A stretch of DNA of 64,000 nt from Hedera helix (GCA_947179155.2 OX359275.1:6885501-6949500), one strand, 5' to 3'; counted from the first letter of the stretch, positions 23,001 through 36,564 are shown. Notes: generated from the sequence alone by a model not told the origin. Made by a program: numbers and translations.

Positions 23001-24373
23001 GTAATATCCCAGATAATTTCAAGATTTTAAATAATATCTTAATTGATTTTATTAAAGGTTAATGTTTAAACCTAGAAGGTGAGAAGGAAGATGTGTAGAA
23101 AATGGGTAAACATTTTTTTTTTAACATAAATTATTTGTTAGAAATTAAATGTGAGAATATTTTAATGATGCAGGTAGATAATTTATTTAAGAAAGAAATT
23201 CAATTGAGAAGTGAAGGTGAATATATTAATATTTATATATATACACCTATAGTTGAGTTTGTTAGTCAAACAAGATGATGTGTGAAGTAAATTAAATACT
23301 TAATAAAACTAATAAATTAATTAGTTTTAGTATGGATTAAAAAGAAAAATCATGTAATATAATTAATTGAATTAATTATATAAGTTATGAATTAAGGTTA
23401 TGAGTAACAAGTAGGGAAGTGGAATATTGCCTAGAAGGACAATATTAAGAAGTTAATTAATTAAGTAATTTACTTAATTAATAAGTTGTTATAGATGTAA
23501 GCCCAATATGGAGATATTTGCATGAAATGGGTAATTAAATAAGAGAGCCAATAAAAAGTAAGTTATGTAACCCAAACCATTAAAAGTCAAATGATGGTCA
23601 ATGGTTGGGAGAAGCATTTCAAGTATTGATTGAGTGTAGAGAATTAACTAGTGTCTAGTTAATTGAATAACCCTAGTTGGTTGACAAGAGAGATAGCATT
23701 AACCAATCATTGGTTAATTTCTAGATAAATAAATGTGGGGTTAAGAATTAACCGTGGATGGGTTAATTAAGTAACCCAATGTGGTAGAATTAATTATAGC
23801 AAATCTAATTGGATTATATTATAAGTCCAATTGAGGTATGAAACTAGGTCAAATTAAATTAACCTAGTAGTTCATATAATTTAATTTGAACATTGATTTA
23901 TGTAATAATTAACCAAGCCCAATGCTTGTTTTAATTAAATGTAACATAGGGTAATTAATATTAGCCCAATGTAATAATTAAATTGAGCCCAAACAAATTT
24001 AATTGATGAGCCCAATAGAAATATTAATTTGATCCAATGTGGAGCCCAAATGGAAGTCAAAGTGGTGGTCAATATATATACATTGGTGTATATATATATG
24101 AATACTTATATAATGATATAAGATGTAAAAATAAAGCTAAAGTGATGTAATAAAAGAGGAATCCCGAATTTTGGAGGGGGCCCCACATGAAAGGTTGCTT
24201 GTTGGTGAATTTGGAGTGTAAAATGTCTCAACAACTCCCCACCAACCCTTGTCATTCCATTGGTCAATCAAAATGTCACTCAATAGGTCATTCAAGCTAT
24301 AGTAAGCTTGGTTAACCCTTAAATTCACCAACACTAGTTGATTAGTGAAGGTTAATGGTGATTAGGGAGGGTC

Positions 24374-24381
24374 TATATATA
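24374..24381 (+). promoter_or_regulatory. TATA box of the B+ LTR
   Basis: TATATATA is followed after about 60 bp by a GA-rich stretch (AGAGAGAAAGAGAGAG). The same order is seen in LTRs C+ and D. Confidence 0.6.
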
Positions 24382-25556
24382 GCATCCATCAACATTTTGT
24401 TATGTTTGTTAGTTAGTTTTCAAGAACTCCTAGAGAGAAAGAGAGAGTATTCTAGAGAAAAGCTAGCAAGCTTTGAGAAATGGATGATCCACTAAGGAAA
24501 GTTGCTAGAGAATGATCAAGGTGGAGTCACAAGCCTAGCTCCTAGCAAGAGGAAGGAGATCATCCATGTCTAAGAGGTTAAAAAGTACTCCAAACCTTTT
24601 TAATTTCATTTTTGTTGTTTAAATAAGTTTTAAACGGTTAAAATATATTTTTAACCGATCAAAACTTGTTTTGATGGTCTAGAAGTCTTTAACTATGTAA
24701 TATATGTATATTCATAGTTTGATGGGTTTAACATGGGTTTTTATATGTGTTTGTGATGAAAAATTTCATCAAAATCATCAAATAAGTTTTTACCGACGAA
24801 AATCAAGTAACAAAAATCATAGCAGCCCATTCACGGAATTACTGTTCACGATCCGTAAGTCGGATTTATGATCCGTCAATTTTGGGTGATAGATCCATGA
24901 AATATGAAGATTCTCCAAGTTGAATGACTAAAATCCGATTTAAAATGAGCAAGATATGGATTTTCTACCAAAACACCCCACTAATTTTAGGGCTGTGCAT
25001 AACAGTCGGGTTTATAGCTATTTTCAGTGACCAAAACAAATTCAAATTTGATGTTTGATAACAGAATCATGTAGTTCGAGAAGTTACGAATCCATCGATA
25101 CCTAATAGACCTCAATCGGACTTGTGGATTTCATTTTATTCAAGTTCCCGTCGGAGACCCCAAGTCTGGAAAACTAAGAAAGTAATCTGCCTATTTTATT
25201 AAAAAAACCGGCCGGTTCGGTTTTTTTCGGTTTTTCATGATTTCTAGGTAGGGCCGGTTCGGGCATTTTTAGGCCGGTTCTTGGGTTGGTTCCAAAAGAG
25301 AAAATGCTTATAATTTTATAAAGAAAATTATCAAAATTTAAAATCCGAATTGTTTTGTAATTTGGTATTTATTAGAATTAATAGTGGATTAAAGCTTACT
25401 AAATGGCTAATAATTATGGAAAAATTATTTTTAATTTCAGAAAAATAATATTTGACCTATTGGCATGCTAGTTAAGTGTTATAAAATAAAATTGGAAATT
25501 ATTGGAGTGATTCACTATATATTAGCTATTTATTAGTGTATAAATAGGCTAATGAT

Positions 25557-26650
25557 CTAATTAAATATTATTTAATAAATATTAAATAATATATGAAGTT
25601 ATGTAATTAATTAATTATGATTTAATGAATATTAAATAATAATTAAAGGATGTTAAGATGAATAAGTTAGTTATTTATTATTTAATTGCACTTAAATAAT
25701 AAGTAAAGTTAAATAAATAATTAATTATTATTTAAATTAATATTAAATAATAATTAAAGAATATTAAAGTTAGAAAGCTAATTATTTATTATTTAATTAA
25801 TATTAAATAATAAGTAAGGTTAATTAAGTAATTAATTATTATTTAATTAATATTAAATAATAATTAAAGGATAATTAAGGTTAATAAACTAATTATTTAT
25901 TATTTAATTAATATTAAATAATAAGTAAGGTTAATTAATTAATTAATTATTATTTAATTAATATTAAATAATGAGTTCGGATAATTAGTTAATTAATTAT
26001 TATTTAATTCATATTAAATAATAATTAAATAGTAATTAAGTGGAATAAATTATTACTTAATCGAAAGAAGATTATTAAGTAATTAAAATATATTGATAAT
26101 ATTATTGACTAACTATTAAATGATAATAGTTAAGAATTAAATCATTATTCAATAATTAATAATGATATGTAATTAATTTAAAATATTATTAAAGGATTAA
26201 TAATATTATTTAGCATTTAATTAACTATTAAATAATAATAGTTAAGAGTTAAATCATTATTAAATAAATAATAATGATAAATAAAGATTTAGAATATTAT
26301 TAAAGAATTAATAATATTGTTTAAGAAGTAATTAACTATTGGGTAATAATAGTTAAGGGTTGAATCGTTATTAAATAATTACTAATGATACGTGAGGATT
26401 TCAAATATTATTAAATGATTGATAATATTGATGAACAATTAAATTGTTATTAAAATGATTGATAATAATGAGAAGTCAATTAAAATATTATTAAAGGGTA
26501 ATAATATTAGCAAACAATTAAATTATTATTAAAAGATTAATAATAATGATTAAGGTAAACTATTATTAAAAATAAATTAATAATAGTAATGATTATTTAA
26601 AGTGTTATTTAACAATTAAATAACATTATAAGTTATTACTAATTGATAGT
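25557..26650. repeat. AT-rich hairpin repeat array in the B+ LTR
   Basis: Tandem degenerate units, many forming near-perfect hairpins of the ATTATTTAATTAATATTAAAT type, run over 1.1 kb. Confidence 0.87.
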
Positions 26651-27828
26651 AAAATTTAAAATATTATCCAAGGTGGGTAATATTATGATAAGTATCAAGA
26701 TAAATGATGTGATTAAGTTAAACCAAGGGTATGGTCCATTAGTGATTAATTGGTGGATCGACCTAAATAAATATAGGGTCCAAGTTTTAATGCAGTGACA
26801 TTAATAAATGTCAGAATTGCATAGTCTCGAACAAAAGATTTATGGTGTTGAATATGAAACACTGAGTCAAGTCAAAGAGAGACGAAAATATGAAATTAAC
26901 CTTATTAAATAAAGGGGATGATAAGAAGAAATAAATATCTTTAAAATAAGATTTAGTATTGAGTCAAACTTTGACTGATATTGTGCACCGTTGATCTCAC
27001 ATACCGTGTAGGTGGTGCAAGGAACGTCAAAGATTAACGTAAGCTGGTTATACAAGTCCAGGCAAGTTTTTCAGAACGTGTTGTATTATGTGCATGAATT
27101 ATAAGTTTGTTATTAAACTGAGATGTGCTCATACGTGGTTATGTGCAAAGATGTTTTAATGTGCCTTTGTGCAATAAGTTGATTTGAACTGTTGATATGC
27201 GGTAGTTGATTTAAGACAATTGTTCTGCATTGAACTATATGTCATGATAGAGGTTAGACATGAAGCATAGATTAAATGCGAGGCATGATATGCATGAGCA
27301 GTATGTCATAAACTGAAATGCATGAAAAACATGATGTTAGTATAAATTGTAAATTTTATGTGAAGCATGTAATGTGTTATGTGTAGCTGTTGAACTTGCT
27401 GAGCCGTCGTGCTCACTCTTGCCTAAACTAACATTTTCAGATAAGGCTAGTTACTTGAAGTTCTCGATAAAGAACAAGAAACAGGAAAATATATTACTTC
27501 CATTGAAGATCTAAATATCTATTGTAGATATCAGTCCGAATTGGACAGGTAAATGATTCTGTAGCATAAGACTTAGTTGGTATGTTATATGAGTATTAAA
27601 TACTCAAATTGATTGTAATAGAATGTCGTATCATGTATGATATTGAGACATACTAGGAATGTATAAAGATTTCGATTCTGGAATAGAAGGAGATGTTATA
27701 TAATTGTAAATAAATGATTATTTAGCAATTATAATATTGTTAAAATTCACAAAAGATAAGGAAAAGGTTGTACTCGTGTTGAACCGGATCCGAGGTTCGA
27801 GGAACCCGGATTCGGGGTCGTCACAAGT

Positions 27829-27840
27829 TGGTATCAGAGC
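27829..27840 (+). promoter_or_regulatory. Primer-binding site of the B+ element (tRNA-Met)
   Basis: TGGTATCAGAGC lies three bases after the LTR end, the same spacing as in both full elements. Confidence 0.92.
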
Positions 27841-28395
27841 TGATAGGTTAAAAACCTTAGGTAAGAGTACCTTAGGCTATAACCGTGTAGAAGATAAGTA
27901 AAATGATAAATGAATAAACTCCGGAAGAGTTTAAGTTATAAAAGATGAATTTGGAAAATTCATATATAGAAGATTATCCAAAGATGGATTTAAGAAGATA
28001 TAAGAGAGATGAAAAAGGTCATGTTGTACCTAATTTGAAGAAATGATAGAAAATATCTTATGATAAGATTTTGAGAAGCATAAAGAAAATGCTAATAAGG
28101 TCATAAAATGATCTAGAGAAATGAACTCGTAATGAGACAGATGTGCTAAAATATGAATGGAGAGAATTCGTATTCAGTTAAGAAAATTAGAAGGTTTGTG
28201 GGTTTTTAATTGAGAACTCATATTAGTGGCTGAGTTGTACGATTCCTTGTATGGATTTGTGCTTGGTTTTAGAACCACTTAGCTTCCTATATTAATATAG
28301 TAGTTGAGTTTAACAGTTCTTTGTATGGGCAGATGATTTGTTCTTGGTTTAACGACCGCTTAACTTTCTATATTGATTAGTGGCCGAGTTGACCA
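27841..28395 (+). mobile_element. Remnant non-coding interior of the B+ element
   Basis: It is collinear with the B3 interior (50642-51345), except that a stretch of about 130 bp present in B3 (about 51146-51276) is missing here. It breaks off into TTA repeat at about 28396. No gag or pol frame is present. The 3' part and the 3' LTR are gone. Confidence 0.85.
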
Positions 28396-28490
28396 ATATT
28401 ATTATTACCTGTATTATTATTAAGAAAATTATAAATTATAAATATTATTATTATATATATTATTATTATCAGTATTATTATTATTATCGA
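28396..28490. repeat. TTA-rich array, segment 2
   Basis: It contains the same 'attattattaag-aaattataaa' unit as segments 1 and 5, wedged between the B+ remnant and the C+ LTR. Confidence 0.85.
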
Positions 28491-28928
28491 TGTAATGACC
28501 ACGAATTTCATTAGTCATTGTAAATATACTTAATAAATATTTAGCAATGAATTTAAATTTTTCTCATTAATTAATTGTTCATTAGATAATTAAATAAATG
28601 TACTTATGTGCTTGTATATTTATTTAAAGAATTAAAGCAAAGTGTATAATTAATTAAAGCAAATATAATTGGATTATATTTTTAATCCAAATGAGTTGAT
28701 AAACTAGGTTAAAGATATTAACCTAGTAGCCCATGTAATTAATTTAATTACTAGCCCATGTAATTAATTAAACAAGTCCAATGCTTGATTTAATTAAATG
28801 TAACCTAGACTATTTAAGATAAGCCCAATGTGGTATTTAAATTGAGCCCAAACAATTTAATTGAATGAGCCCAATAGAAGTTATTCCCAAGCCCAATGTG
28901 AAGTCCATTAAGGGTCAAACTTTGGTCA

Positions 28929-28968
<40 letters not shown>

Positions 28969-29222
28969 ATATGCACATTTTTGCATTAAAAATAAAGGGA
29001 AATGGCTTGGAAAAGCCATTTTGCTGATTTTTGTGAGGGCCCCACTTGGTTAATTGATTTCCTAGATTGCTTGAAAATTCATCCATGTCATATAGTGGTT
29101 GAACAACCCTAGTCATTCCATGAGTCAATCAACTAGTCAATCAAAGGAATAGTAAGCATACTTAGCAATTAATTTCACCAACATAGCTTGATTAGTGAGT
29201 TAATGCTAGGTTAGTGATTGGC

Positions 29223-29230
29223 TATAAATA
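29223..29230 (+). promoter_or_regulatory. TATA box of the C+ LTR
   Basis: TATAAATA is followed by a GA-rich 5' leader-like stretch at about 29280-29415. It is preceded by the GCCCA cluster. Confidence 0.65.
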
Positions 29231-30017
29231 GGATGCTCCACACTTGATACAAGGTTGTTAGTTTATTTGCTAGACATTTCTAGAGAAAAGAGAGAGAGCA
29301 TTTGTTAGAGAACACACTTGTGAGTTGAGAGAAAAATCTAGAGAAGGTCTTGGTGGATGTCCTCAAGCTTCATAACTTACTTTGGTAGGAGGAGAAGGAG
29401 AGCAAGCAAATCACTAAGGTTTAAAAGTTCTCTAAAAACCTTCTCATTTCATTTTTTGTAGTCTAGAAAGCTTTTGATCGATTAAAATCTATTTTTAACC
29501 GATCAAAACTCGTTTTGACGATCTAGATGTATTTAACTATGTAATATATGTATATTCATAGATCTATGTGTTTATAACATGATTTGGTAGGTTAGAAATG
29601 CATAGAAGCTAACAAAATATGTGTAACACAATTTTACCGGTAAACCCTAACCATACATGCTATGTTTGATGTTGTATTTTGAAATGTACAAATCCAAAAA
29701 TGGATTTTTATGGCTAGAAAGCTAGATCTATGAGTTTTAAAGATAAAACCTTTTGGAAGTTTTCAAAAATAATGAATAACAAGGAAGTTATAGCTTTTAC
29801 CAAAAAGGATGTCGTTTTTCAACCCTATGTGGTTCGATCCGTAAATTTCGTGTAAAACGTTTTCAAAAAGACGATCGAACCATGGAATATTGTAAAACAT
29901 TAAGTTAGGAACACATCAACATTGATTTGGTGTTATTTGGATGTGTAGATTTTATTTTATCAAGGTTTGATAAAAAGGTATCAAAATTAGAAAAAAATCA
30001 AAAGTTGAAAAATGTTT

Positions 30018-30167
30018 CTGTGAGTCAGCGCCGGGGCGCAGTGTGTAGAACAAAACACTGCGCCGGGGCGCATTCCACTGTTTTGGAAAAAAATAAAAAC
30101 CCGAACCGGGTCGGATCGGGCCGGGTCAACCGGGTCGGGTCGGGTCGGGTCTGGTTCGGGTCAGAAA
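30018..30167. repeat. GC cassette of the C+ LTR
   Basis: GCGCCGGGGCGC occurs at 30029-30040 and 30061-30072, followed by a CGGGT repeat at about 30108-30165. Each 12-mer can fold as a 5-bp stem with a 2-base loop. The same 12-mer occurs in the LTRs of element 2. Confidence 0.88.
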
Positions 30168-30254
30168 ATGAAAAATGATTCAGAAATCATTTTAGTATTT
30201 TTGGACTTAATAAATATATTTTTAAATATATATATAATTGATTTATTGATTTAA

Positions 30255-31010
30255 AGGTGTATAAATATTATTATTGAAATAATAATATAATAAGGGTAAT
30301 AAAATATTATTAAATAAATAATAATATTAGAAGATTATTAAAATATTATTAAGTGTATAATAATATTATAAAGTCAATAAGGTATTATTAAAGGAATAAT
30401 AATATTAGATAATCAATAAGGTATTATTAAAGGAATAATAATATTAGATATATATTAAAATATTATTAAATGATTAATAATATTAGATAATTAATAAAAT
30501 ATTATTAAATGATTAATAATATTAGAAACTTAATAAAATATTATTAAATGATTAATAATATTAGATAATTAATAAAATATTATTAAATAATTAATAATAT
30601 TAGATACTTAATAAAATATTATTAAATGATTAATAATATTAGATACTTAAAAAAAAAAATTATTAAATGATTAATAATATTAGATAATTAATAAAATATT
30701 ATTAAATGATTAATAATATTAAAAACTTAATAAAATATTATTAAATGATTAATAATATTAGATAATTAATAAAATATTATTAAATAATTAATAATATTAG
30801 ATAATTAATAAAATATTATTAAAGGATTAATAATATTAGATACTTAATAAAATATTATTAAATGATTAATAATATTAGCTACTTAATAAAATATTATTAA
30901 ATGATTAATAATATTAGGTAACAAATAAAATATTATTAAATGATTAATAATATCAGATACTCAATAAGGTATTATTAAATGATTAATAATATTAGATATT
31001 TATTTTGAAC
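30255..31010. repeat. AT hairpin array of the C+ LTR (about 37-bp unit)
   Basis: Roughly 18 to 20 tandem units, each carrying AATATTATTAA, a short spacer and TTAATAATATT, are perfect or near-perfect hairpins. Confidence 0.92.
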
Positions 31011-32255
31011 TATATTAAACAAGTAATATAAGTTCTTTGTGTTTGAAATATTATCAAATAATGATAATATTTCCTAAGTGTTTAATTACCCATAATTAAT
31101 CAACTATGTGGATTCGTAAGGTTTATAAAGGTCATTATACTTACAAGTATATGATACTAATTTAAGATCAAATTGATTTAATTGTTAGGTCCGTTCAAGG
31201 ATTGTTAGATTAATTTGATTAGCAGTAGACGACGCACGAGGCAAGTTTTCTATCCTTAACTTGTAATTCTTATTGCAAGTTTCCTAACTTTAACTTGTAT
31301 TTATCGCTGCAATTATTATTCAACCGTATTTACATTTCAATTATTGTTGAGCAAGTATTCTACACTCGTAGTTACTTGACAGACCTTTAAGTGAATTAAT
31401 TATCAAAAATTACTTCACATCGCTATTGATTATTGTATTCGCACATAGTGCTTTGCAAACTATTTAAGAACGTCTAAGCTAATTGTTTCGGCTAGACAAA
31501 TGCATGTTAAATTCATTTAATTGAATATTATAAAAGCTTATCCAAACCATTGGCTGGTGCGGATTCTTACAGTAAGACTGAGATAGAACAACCCTAGTTA
31601 AAGGGGATTTTGTTTGTCGGATACCCGACAGCGCGCAAGAAAACTAAATGTGATGCATATACATAGGACATGAGAGGACTGATCCCCTCAAGTGTCCCGT
31701 TATTTTTAACAAGGAGTCAGACATTGTATGTCTGTTCTAGCTTAGTAGCAGTTCAGGGTCATTAAAGACCACTCAGCAGTAAAGAGTCAATTCCTTCTTT
31801 TATTGAACATTGATTCTTGTTATCTTTCACAATTGCTATTGTTGAAACCTTGAAGTTATTTCCCTTCATCATGATATATCGTATGATTGTTGTTTATAAA
31901 CTTGCTGAGCCATTTAGTTGCTCATTCTTGCTATATCATGACTATATTTCAGCCATTCCCGAAAGCTCTAAATCGGACAAAGGCAAGGGGAAAGCGAATG
32001 CTTAGTTTTAGTAATTGCATGCTAGTTTATATTACTGTTATGTAATTACTGTTGTAAATCTTTTGTATTTCCTTAAGATATGTAATGTTTAAGATTAAGG
32101 TAATAGACCTTGGGAAGTTGTAGCCTTTTGATTAAGGAACCTTTTGTATTATTCCGCGAAGTTGAATACAATTTATGTATTTCATTATGGTTAAGTATTG
32201 TACAGTGAGAACCAAACCCGAGGTTAAAGAACCCGGATTTGGGGTCGTCACAGGT

Positions 32256-32267
32256 TGGTATCAGAGC
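32256..32267 (+). promoter_or_regulatory. Primer-binding site of the C+ element (tRNA-Met)
   Basis: TGGTATCAGAGC lies three bases after the LTR end. Confidence 0.92.
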
Positions 32268-32495
32268 TGTAGGTTAGAAACGCTAGGATTTGCGAAACCT
32301 AGGTTATAACCTTAGTACTAAACTCTTATCGAGTGCGTTAGGAGATGAATCAGGGAGATTCATCATGATGTGTATTTTTGGAGATGGATTGAGAAAATCC
32401 ATCGAGCCGAGATGTACATGATAAAATATCATTTCATTTCATCAATGAATATATTTTATTGCTGTACTAACATGTGTTATTTATGTTATTGTAGG

Positions 32496-32716
32496 ATGGC
32501 AGAGATAGGACAGACGAGCACTGCTGTAGAGGAGGGGATTTTTACTGATATCCACATGGATACAGTACAGCCACGGGTGGCTGCACCTGTCGAGGAGCCA
32601 GAGACGGATCCCGAAGAGGGAGATAGAGAGGACGCTATCTGGGGCGGAGTTATGGGGCAGTACAGTGAGGAGGAGGCTGATACTGATGATGATGAGGATG
32701 AGGAGCCAGCAGAGTA
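32496..32716 (+). pseudogene. Truncated ORF1 of the C+ element
   Basis: The frame starts MAEIGQTS and follows the element 1 ORF1 N-terminus closely (DIHMDT, AAPVEEPE, DPEEGDR, WGGVM), including the acidic run. It then breaks off into a TTA/ATT repeat and the inverted C- LTR. The coiled coil and the conserved C-terminus are lost. TACTAAC at 32465-32471 and AG at 32493-32494 precede the ATG, as in element 1. The open frame runs on to 32963, but that tail is repeat and LTR sequence. Confidence 0.88.
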
Positions 32717-32728
32717 TATTCCTATTCC

Positions 32729-32785
<57 letters not shown>

Positions 32786-32803
32786 TACTACTACTATTAT
32801 TAT
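32717..32803. repeat. TTA-rich array, segment 3
   Basis: ATT trinucleotides end with ACT variants. The last five bases, ATTAT, match the five bases after C- (36565-36569), as a target duplication would, though in a repeat of this kind the match carries little weight. Confidence 0.9.
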
Positions 32804-35800
32804 TGTGACGACCCTAAATCCGGGTTTTTTAACCTCGGGTTTGGTTCTCACTGGACAATACTTAACAACAATGAAATACATAATTTGTATTCAAATATTC
32901 AAATTTCACGGAATAATACAAAAGGTTCCTTATCAAAATGCTACACTTTCCAAGGTCTATTAACTTTAATCGTAACATTACATATCTTAAGGGAAATACA
33001 AAAGATTTACACAGTAATTACATAACAGTAATTTAAAACTAGCATGCATCTACTAATCTACGCATTTATTTTCCCCTTACCTTTGTCTGATTTAGAGCAT
33101 TCGGGCTTAGCTGAAATATAGTCATGATATAGCAAGAATAAACAACTAAATAGCTCAGCAAGTTTATAAACAACAACATAAGATATATCATGATGAAGAG
33201 AAATAACTTCAAGGTTTTCAATAATAGCAATTGTGAAAGATATTAAGAATCAATGTTCAATATAAGAATGGATTAACTCTTTACTGCTGAGTGGTCTTTA
33301 ATGACCGTGAACTGCTACTAAGGTAGAACAGACATACAATGTCTGACATCTTGTTAAAAATAACGGGACACTTGAGGGGATCAGTCATCTCATGTCCTAT
33401 GTATATGCATAACATTTAGTTTTCTTGCGCAAATTCGGTTACCCGACAATATAAAAATCCCCTTTAACTAGGGTTGTTCTTTCTCAGTCTTACTATAAAA
33501 ATTCGCACTAGCCAATGGTTTGGATAAGCTTTTAAAATATTCAATTAGATGAATTTAAACATGCATTTGTCTAGCCAAAACAATTAGCTTAGACATTCTT
33601 AAACAGTTCGTAAATTACTGAACTATAACATTTATAAAGGCACCATGTGCGAATACAATACAATAATGATGTGAAGTAATTTTCAATAATTAATTCACTC
33701 AAATGTCTGTCAAATAACTATGAGTGTAGATACTTGCTCAACAATAATTGAATTGCTCAATGTAAATAAGGTTGAAGAATACTTGCAACAATAAATACAA
33801 GTTAGGGTTAAAAAGAAACTTGTCTCGTGCGTAGTCTACTGCTAACCAATTCAATTTAATTCTCTTTAGATAAACCTAACAATTAATCAAGTTGATCTTT
33901 AAATTAGTATCATATACACATTCATATGAGAATATCTATATATTTTACATCTCTAATACTTAATCACATAATTATCTAATTACGGGTATTTAAACCCTTA
34001 GGAAATATTATCATCACTTGATGATATTTCAATCACATTAAATCTATATTAATTATTTAATATAGTTCAAACTCTTATCTAATATTATTAATAATTTAAT
34101 AATATTTTATTAACCTTCTAATATTATTAATCATTTAATAATATTCTATTACTTTATCTAATATTATTAATTATTTAATAATATTTTATTAATTATCTAA
34201 TATTATTAATCATTTAATAATATTTTATTACCCTATCTAATATTATTAATCATTTAATAATATTTTATTCCTTATTTAATATTATTAATTATTTAATAAT
34301 ATTTTATTCATTAACTAATATTAGTAGTTATTTAATAATATTTTATTAATTTATTAATATTATTACCCATGTAGTAATATTTAATCATTTACAAATGTTA
34401 TAAACATTTAATAACCTTTTAATCACATATTAATATTATTTATCACTTAGTAATATTTTAATACAAATAATACCAATGGTTAACTTTTTAGTTACGTTAT
34501 CTTTAGTCTTTATTTTAAACATTTAACTACTCATTAGTTATTAATAAACTCCATATACAAATTCATTTTACAAGTTTATCTTGGGTTTTAAGTCCCTAAC
34601 GGTGTTTCGTTTAGACTTTTTATTAACCGATAAGTTAAACCGGAATTCTAACTTGGTAAAACTTTAAAATATCAAAATTTTGACTTTTTAAAACTGGGTC
34701 AGCGCTGGCGGCGCTGTCCATAGGCTTATTATAGAGCCGGCGGCGCTTAAAGCAGAAGGTCTGAGCGCTGGCGGCGCTCATTTTGGCTGTCCGGACCTCT
34801 TTTACTAAAACTGCCATAACTTATTCATTTCAAAACATTTTAGGGTGATTCTTAAGTCAATTCTTATCAGAATTTCCCCCTTTACAACTTCTCTTTAAAT
34901 CACAAATCCACAATCCAAACGGAACTGGGTTAAAAACTGTTCACAAGGACAAATTGATATCTAACTTAACAAATCCTTGGTTTTATTAGTTCAAACGTGA
35001 ACAAAATAACATCTATACATTCAAATGACACAAACTTAGTGTTTTGTCTTCCTAACTTCTTATTTTACAATATTTCATGGTTCGATCACATTTTTGAAAA
35101 TGTTTTGACACGAAAAATTAAGATTGAACCATCTAGGGTTTCAAAATGACATACGTTGCGGTAAAATCCATAACTTCTTTGTTTTTTCATATTTTTGAAA
35201 GGTTCAAAAAGGGGTTCTCTTTAAAACTCATAGATCTAGCTTTCTAGCCATAAAAATCTAATTTTCGATTTGTACATTTTAAAATACAACATTAAACATA
35301 ACATGTATCGTTAGGATTTTACCGGTAAAACGTGTTATGAATATTTCTACAACTTTTATGCATTTCTCACATACCAAATCATATTATAAACACATAGAGC
35401 TATGAATATACATATATTACATAGTTAGATACATCTAGACTAGCATAATGAGTTTTGATCGGTTAAAAATAAATTTTAACCGTTAAAATCATTCTAGACT
35501 ACAAAAAATGAATTTTAAGAAGAGATAGAGCACTTTTAAACCTTTGGGTTTTGTTTGCTCTTCTTCTCCTTCTATCGAAGTATGTTATGTAGCTTGAGGA
35601 CATTCACTAGGACCTTCTCTAGCTTTTTCACTCAACACCTAAGTGTATCTTCCTTTTTCTCTAGAAAATGCTCTCACTTTCTCTCTTTTATGCTCTAGCA
35701 AATGAACCAACAAACTTGGCTCAAGTGTGGAGCATCATATATATAGCCATCAACTAACACTTCATTAGTTTGCTAATTCACCCATGTTGGTGAAATTAAT

Positions 35801-36013
35801 GGCTAATCAAGCTTACTATTCTATTGAATGACCAAGTGATAGACATATGGAATGACTAGGGTGGTTGAACAACTTATGACAAGGAGTGATTTAGAAGCAA
35901 CTAGGAAATTAAGCAATCCAAATGAGACCCTCAAAAAATTCAGCAAAATGGGATTTTCCAAGCCATTTTTCCTTTAATTTTTCTACTTTAATTACATATA
36001 TATGTATATATAT

Positions 36014-36107
<94 letters not shown>

Positions 36108-36564
36108 TTATATATGTAACAATTTTGACCAATTTTGACTTTCTATTGGACTCCACTTTTGACTCTAGGATTAAATATATTGGGCTCATCTATGTAATTG
36201 GTTTGGGATCCATTTAATTAGCACATTGAGCTAGCATTAAATATTCTAGGTTACATTTAATTAAATCAAACATTGGGCTTTGTTTAATTAATTACATGGA
36301 CTAGTAATTAAATTAATTACATGGGCTACTAGGTTAATATCTTTGACCTAGTTTATCAACTCATTTGGATTTAAAATGTAATCCAATTAGATTTGCTTTA
36401 ATTAATTATATATTTTGTTTTAATTCTTTAAATAAATATACGCATACACAAGTACATTTATTTAATTATCTAAAGTACAATTAATTAGTACACAAAGTTT
36501 AAATTCATTGCTAAATATTTATTAAGTATATGTACAATGACTAATAAAATTTGTGGTCATTACA
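32804..36564 (-). repeat. C- LTR (3761 bp), inverted, probably a solo LTR
   Basis: On the minus strand it starts TGTAATGACC at 36564 and ends TCGTCACA at 32804. No PBS or polypurine tract adjoins it, and ATTAT lies on both sides, which fits a solo LTR. The minus-strand TATATATA box is at about 35737-35746, the AT/TG microsatellite at 35995-36115, and the AT hairpin array at about 33990-34470. Its GC cassette (34690-34800) reads GCGCTGGCGGCGCT, unlike that of C+. Confidence 0.93.
35995..36115. repeat. Compound AT/TG microsatellite
   Basis: An AT run of about 50 bp passes directly into about 18 TG units, inside the C- LTR. Confidence 0.97.

Larger units (their letters stand above)
23000..27825 (+). 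repeat. B+ LTR (4826 bp), 5' LTR of a truncated element
   Basis: It starts TGTAATATCCCAG after a TTA repeat and ends GGGTCGTCACA, followed by a tRNA-Met PBS at 27829-27840. It is therefore a 5' LTR. Inside are GCCCA hexamers at about 23500-24050, a TATATATA box at 24374-24381, a GA-rich start of transcript, a CCGG-rich cassette at 25195-25300, and an AT hairpin array at 25557-26650. It is the inverted partner of B- across 4.5 kb. Confidence 0.94.
28491..32252 (+). repeat. C+ LTR (3762 bp), 5' LTR of a truncated element
   Basis: It starts TGTAATGACC and ends GGGTCGTCACA, followed by a PBS. Modules in order: six or so GCCCA hexamers at 28728-28900, an AT microsatellite at 28929-28973, a TATAAATA box at 29223-29230, a GA-rich leader to about 29415, a GC cassette at 30018-30167 (two copies of GCGCCGGGGCGC, then a CGGGT-rich repeat), an AT hairpin array at 30255-31010, and the shared 3' module. 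C- is its inverted copy, by eye roughly 90% similar outside the cassette. Confidence 0.94.

Noticed and set aside
30255..31010. Regular AT repeats considered as a CRISPR array
   Set aside because: Spacers are not unique, units are themselves palindromic and degenerate, the setting is a plant LTR, and no cas gene exists.
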